A stretch of 64,000 nt of DNA. Origin: Leptospira noguchii serovar Panama str. CZ214 (GTDB taxonomy: Bacteria; Spirochaetota; Leptospiria; Leptospirales; Leptospiraceae). A program made the position numbers and the translations under genes. The stretch covers positions 152,001 to 216,000 of the forward strand of contig NZ_AKWY02000021.1 of NCBI RefSeq assembly GCF_000306255.2, given 5' to 3'. How positions within the stretch are numbered: the stretch's first letter is position 1; each line of letters begins with the position of its first letter. Positions 54,430-64,000 of this stretch are shown here, piece after piece. Below the pieces are notes generated by a model. It ran no database searches. It was not told the origin of the DNA and saw only the letters and a program-made list of their open reading frames with translations.

Positions 54430-54600
54430 TTATCATAGGTCAATTTTTTCGTAAAAAAATAGATGTGGGAACTCTCACAAATCGTGGATTTACCAGTTAA
54501 ACTTTGAAAATTGGGAAACTACTACAAAAAAAATCATCGTTTGTTGCACAAAATCGCAGTTTTGCGGCCGTCATCAAAATTTAAATCCTATTTTAACGTG
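54430..54600 (-). repeat. Family-1 related element B4, inverted
   Basis: Inverse orientation copy of the 15452-15642 block: GTGGGAACTCTCACAAATCG, the GTTGCACAAAATCGCAG block and AATTTAAATCCTATTTTAAC. It contains one and a half copies of the 47-bp unit used in the tandem arrays. It fills most of the gap 54220-54784. Confidence 0.6.
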
Positions 54601-54698
54601 AGTTCGACGCGAGTAAAAATTTTCTAAAAGTATGAGTTCCTACAATTTCAGGAATCGATCTCTAACTTTTTTCAGAACCATGAGTTCATTCACGTTAA
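54593..54698 (-). repeat. Family-1 element A5 (short, inverted)
   Basis: About 106 bp with ends TTAACGTGAGTTCGACGCGA (left) and GAGTTCATTCACGTTAA (right). The interior is a shortened version of A1 (AAAGTATGAGTTCCTACAAT). It ends about 87 bp upstream of the gene at 54785. Confidence 0.6.
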
Positions 54699-54784
54699 TT
54701 GAAGAAAATTCGATCCAAAACTCTATTACTTTTTCAAGATTCCGTTCTCACCTAAAAATCGAAATTTGCCGAAAATTATTTTGA

Positions 54785-55504
<720 letters not shown>

Positions 55505-55541
55505 GACGAAACCTTGTCGTATCTCCGAAAAAACCAGAGCG

Positions 55542-55580
55542 CATAAAAAAAGCCCGAGTTAAAAAAACCGAGCTTTTTTA
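55542..55580 (+). terminator. Possible imperfect terminator after the 54785 gene
   Basis: AAAAAAGC near 55545 and GCTTTTTT near 55573 can pair around an AT-rich loop, with an imperfect GC-containing inner stem, followed by T's. Weaker than the hairpin next to it. Confidence 0.45.
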
Positions 55581-55602
55581 AATTCCATTCCAATTCGAAA
55601 AT

Positions 55603-55638
55603 TTTTTAGAACACTCCCCAAAAGGAGCGTTCTAAAAA
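55603..55638 (-). terminator. Strong intrinsic terminator, probably bidirectional
   Basis: Inverted repeat TTTTTAGAACACTCC / GGAGCGTTCTAAAAA (one mismatch) with a 6-nt loop, 10 bp past the glnA stop. T-runs on both strands suggest it can also stop the convergent 54785 transcript. Confidence 0.8.
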
Positions 55639-55648
55639 TTGACTTGAA

Positions 55649-57070
<1,422 letters not shown>

Positions 57071-57142
57071 TCTGTTCTCCTAATTGTTTTCGATTATAAT
57101 CATGAATCTCTAATTCAAGCGTAGAGTAATTTACACTTTTTT

Positions 57143-57158
57143 TGCAAATATTGTACCA
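57143..57158 (-). promoter_or_regulatory. Sigma-54 (-24/-12) promoter of glnA
   Basis: On the minus strand the sequence is TGGTACAATATTTGCA: GG-N10-GC spacing exact, one mismatch from the TGGCAC-N5-TTGCA consensus. A start about 12 nt downstream would give a ~62-nt leader before the glnA ATG. It fits nitrogen control. The surrounding gap 57071-57384 holds no gene; no activator-binding sites could be assigned. Confidence 0.75.
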
Positions 57159-57332
57159 ATGAACTGAAATTCGATGTTTTTCAAGAAAAAGAAAGAAACT
57201 CTGTTTCAAGATCGAATTCGAAATCAAAGTAAAATTCCTTGAAAGACAGGCAAGCTCTAAAATACACTACGGTTGCAGATTTTATCGTTTTTCCAGTTCC
57301 ATTGGCAACTAGCATAAATTTCGTACAGAGTC

Positions 57333-57370
<38 letters not shown>

Positions 57371-57384
57371 CATTTGAGAAACTC

Positions 57385-58810
<1,426 letters not shown>

Positions 58811-58817
58811 AATGACG

Positions 58818-59102
58818 TTGAAATATTTTTTTCTATTGATTCTTTCTTTTCTAATTTTGGCAGGTTCTCTATCTGCTCAATCCGCGTCTTGTAATGAGAT
58901 TTGCGGTTTTTATTCTGGTTGTGTAGATCAAAACGCGCCTAGAAAACTCAGCGCCGAAGAAAAAAACAAAGTGAAAACCGGCTGTCTCAATTCCTGTAAA
59001 AAACACAGCGCCGCCGTTGCTGCTTGTTTTGAAAACCACAAGAGTCAGTGTAAACCGTTCAACGAGTGTATCGTAAGCACTTACAACACGAATAAAAAAT
59101 AA
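58818..59102 (+). CDS. Small Cys-rich secreted protein
   Basis: 94 residues from TTG at 58818, chosen because AAAGGAG then lies 7 nt upstream and the peptide starts as a normal signal ([20 protein letters not shown], cut before QSASC); the ATG at 58812 would leave only 1 nt after the GGAG. The mature part has eight cysteines in paired spacing ([37 protein letters not shown]), suggesting a disulfide-rich periplasmic or secreted fold. It belongs to a small leptospiral Cys-rich group as far as I recall; function unknown. A strong terminator follows. Confidence 0.75.
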   Translation: MKYFFLLILSFLILAGSLSAQSASCNEICGFYSGCVDQNAPRKLSAEEKNKVKTGCLNSCKKHSAAVAACFENHKSQCKPFNECIVSTYNTNKK

Positions 59103-59153
59103 ATCTCAACCTTTCATAAAACTTTTAGAATATAATAAGTTTTTGATTTTCCT

Positions 59154-59182
59154 AAAAAGAGCGGATCTTCCGCTCTTTTTTT
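59154..59182 (+). terminator. Intrinsic terminator after the Cys-rich gene
   Basis: Perfect 12-bp stem AAAAAGAGCGGA / TCCGCTCTTTTT with 3-nt loop TCT and a T-run reaching 59182. Confidence 0.9.
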
Positions 59183-59220
59183 ATCCTAAAACGCGATCTG
59201 TCGAGCGACCCATAGGGAGT

Positions 59221-59445
<225 letters not shown>

Positions 59446-59748
59446 ATAGGGAGTGAGACGCTTTAGTTACTTCGAACGACCTGCGGAGCGCGACCCAGGA
59501 AACTCTGCGAATGCCGCACCTCTTCTTTACAGTCGTCATCCATCACTGAATTTAACACTCCCATAGAAAAGTAGTATCGTTAAAGTTTATCAACAACGAT
59601 CTGCTTGTTAATCGATCAATTGCAAAACTTACAAGTGTAGGGCTTTTACAATCATTAAACAGAGAAAAATTTACAAAAGACTATCGATTTAGATTTTAAT
59701 CCTCTCGTTTTTTATTACGAACTGATCAGAACTTTTTTGTAATACTTT

Positions 59749-60755
<1,007 letters not shown>

Positions 60756-60882
60756 ACTTTAAAATAATCTGAGGTCAGTAGAATTTTTTTAAAATGTCAG
60801 TTTTTATATCCTGAAGATTTATCTGTAAAATCGCAATTTGTGGTAATTCCCACATTTTACTTTTTATGGAAAATTTTAGTTT

Positions 60883-61167
60883 AACGTGAGTTTGGCGTAA
60901 AGAAATCTGGGTAAATAAAAACTCAATACAGCAACTTCCGGAACTCAACAAAACGCTCGCTATGGATCGCATTTTGGAGCGTCGCTGCAGTTCGCAAATT
61001 TCAAAGCTAAAATGGCTCACGACTTGTCGAGCGACCTAAAACACTTTCGTAAAAAGCGTTTCATTGAGTTCTTTTCACTCCAATTTCTTCGAAATTTAAA
61101 CTTAAATGTACTCTTATGAGTCACAACATAATAATCGCTTTCGCATTAGTTATACCGAACTCACGTT
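60883..61167 (+). mobile_element. Family-1 element C3, with 5-bp target duplication
   Basis: 285 bp bounded by AACGTGAGTTTGGCGTAA and ACCGAACTCACGTT, flanked by perfect AGTTT repeats (60878-60882 and 61168-61172). The interior is a shortened C1 (GCAGTTCGCAAATTTC, ACGACTTGTCGAGCG, CATAATAATCGCTTTCGCAT). It encodes no transposase; short frames inside do not look like genes. The 5-bp duplication equals that of the neighbouring IS, only 122 bp away. Confidence 0.88.
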
Positions 61168-61302
61168 AGTTTAGAAAATTTTTATAAAGAATCTGTCCTA
61201 AACTTAAGAACGTGTGAACGCACACAGAAATTTTTTTGTTTCTTTCAAAAATTTTTTCTATAAATCGTTCCGCTTGGAAAGTTCGCAGAACCGTTTTCTA
61301 AT

Positions 61303-61842
61303 ATGGACATTCTTTTATTGGACGATAGTCAAAAAATTGAATCTGCTTTGGTAGAAGATTCTGTTGGTACAGATTCTCTTTTGGTTCCAGATGTTTATTG
61401 GAATCGTTTGAATCTTCAAGAAAGAAAAGCACTTCGGGACAAACTCCCTCTTTTACTGAGAAAATATTCTAAGCAGATCGTTTCTATGAAACGTCTTCAT
61501 AACCGGGCGGGTAAAATCAAATACAATCGGGACGTTGGTAAAATGAAAAAGTTTAGTATTCGGGTTCATACTGGTGTTTGGGCGACTTTAGGCGTGTTGG
61601 CGGCGGCCCATGGGGTTTCGAGGTGTTATCTTTTTAATTACATGCTTTGGCTGGAGGACCTTGGTGGAAAGGAGGATTTTTTTGTGAAAAGTTTAAACCG
61701 GGGAGTTCCTAGCTTTCACTGGACTTACAAAATGACTTGGAAGATCAACAGGAGACAAAATCTCATTTCAAGAGAATTACAATTTGAACCGAACCCAATG
61801 ACAGATAAATACCCATACTATCTAAAGTTGAGTTCGATGTAA
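61303..61842 (+). CDS. DUF1564 family protein
   Basis: 179 residues, recalled as the Leptospira-specific DUF1564 group: N-terminal MDILLLDDSQKIESALVEDS, then LLVPDVYWNRLNLQERKALR, basic helix region NRAGKIKYNRDVGKM, and RVHTGVWATLGVLAAAHGVSRCYLFNYMLWLE. The Trp/Gly/Arg region resembles a small DNA- or RNA-binding fold, but function is unknown. The last residues (LSSM, stop) are encoded by TTGAGTTCGATGTAAG, which looks like a family-1 element end. The genus has many paralogues. ATG at 61303. GC content of its middle is locally higher than its surroundings. Confidence 0.75.
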   Translation: MDILLLDDSQKIESALVEDSVGTDSLLVPDVYWNRLNLQERKALRDKLPLLLRKYSKQIVSMKRLHNRAGKIKYNRDVGKMKKFSIRVHTGVWATLGVLAAAHGVSRCYLFNYMLWLEDLGGKEDFFVKSLNRGVPSFHWTYKMTWKINRRQNLISRELQFEPNPMTDKYPYYLKLSSM

Positions 61843-61843
61843 G
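61823..61843 (+). repeat. Family-1-like end at the DUF1564 stop
   Basis: TAAAGTTGAGTTCGATGTAA plus G is close to the family-1 end (TAACGTGAGTTCGACGTAAG) with one extra T and two substitutions. No matching opposite end is visible before smc. Confidence 0.45.
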
Positions 61844-61871
61844 AAAAAAATTATCGTACAAAAAACGAAAT

Positions 61872-64000
<2,129 letters not shown>

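Overview
The window reads as a chromosomal segment of a pathogenic Leptospira, most like the L. interrogans group. The evidence is the AT-rich sequence, leptospiral families (DUF1564, DUF1574, LRR lipoproteins, DUF1566 C-termini), permissive leptospiral lipoboxes, a short spirochaetal-type SMC, and many long repeat-filled intergenic gaps. Genes are in short operons on both strands. The first gene (a PLC-like phosphodiesterase C-terminus) and the last (smc) are cut by the window edges.

Layout. 1-7.5 kb: PLC/lectin-like tail, pirin, a Tet-type MFS exporter, an AlkA glycosylase, a thioredoxin-like protein and a large secreted DUF1566 protein. 8-12.3 kb: minus-strand operon LCP/LytR - rsfS - MBOAT acyltransferase - DUF1574 SGNH protein, an apparent envelope O-acylation module. 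12.5-14.7 kb: MepB-like, SRPBCC and ankyrin proteins. 15.7-19.4 kb: a cobalamin riboswitch controlling a BtuB-type TonB receptor, with a beta-propeller lipoprotein starting 1 nt after its stop. 19.4-22.2 kb: LRR protein, CapA-like protein and a methyltransferase. 23-27 kb: histidine kinase/response regulator pair and a lipoprotein alpha/beta hydrolase. 28-31.7 kb: DUF374 acyltransferase, SBF transporter, EamA transporter. 31.9-37 kb: operon Gfo/Idh oxidoreductase - ABC1/UbiB kinase - lspA - cNMP-binding protein - AI-2E-type permease. 38-46 kb: amidase, ankyrin protein, small lipoprotein, nitrilase-like protein lacking the catalytic Cys, an uncharacterised 612-residue protein, STAS protein and lipoprotein. 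46.5-54.2 kb: purL - LRR lipoprotein - ileS operon, then a DsbD-like protein with a G9 tract. 54.8-59.2 kb: hypothetical protein, glnA with a sigma-54-type promoter, a hypothetical gene whose stop codon lies inside tRNA-Met, and a small Cys-rich secreted protein. 59.2-64 kb: repeats, an intact IS982-type insertion sequence, a DUF1564 gene and smc.

The most distinctive content is the repeat landscape. Three non-autonomous element families can be delimited. Family 1 shares its AACGTGAGTTCGGCGTAA-type ends with the IS982-type element at 59749-60755; the IS and one family member each carry perfect 5-bp target duplications. Family 2 starts CATAACC, has 19-bp inverted ends and 9-bp target duplications; one copy is nested inside a family-1 element. 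Family 3 is an 86-91 bp element with inverted ends. A 46-47 bp unit derived from the interior of family 1 has expanded into tandem arrays at four places. The other notable signals are the BtuB/beta-propeller pair under a B12 riboswitch and the glnA control features.
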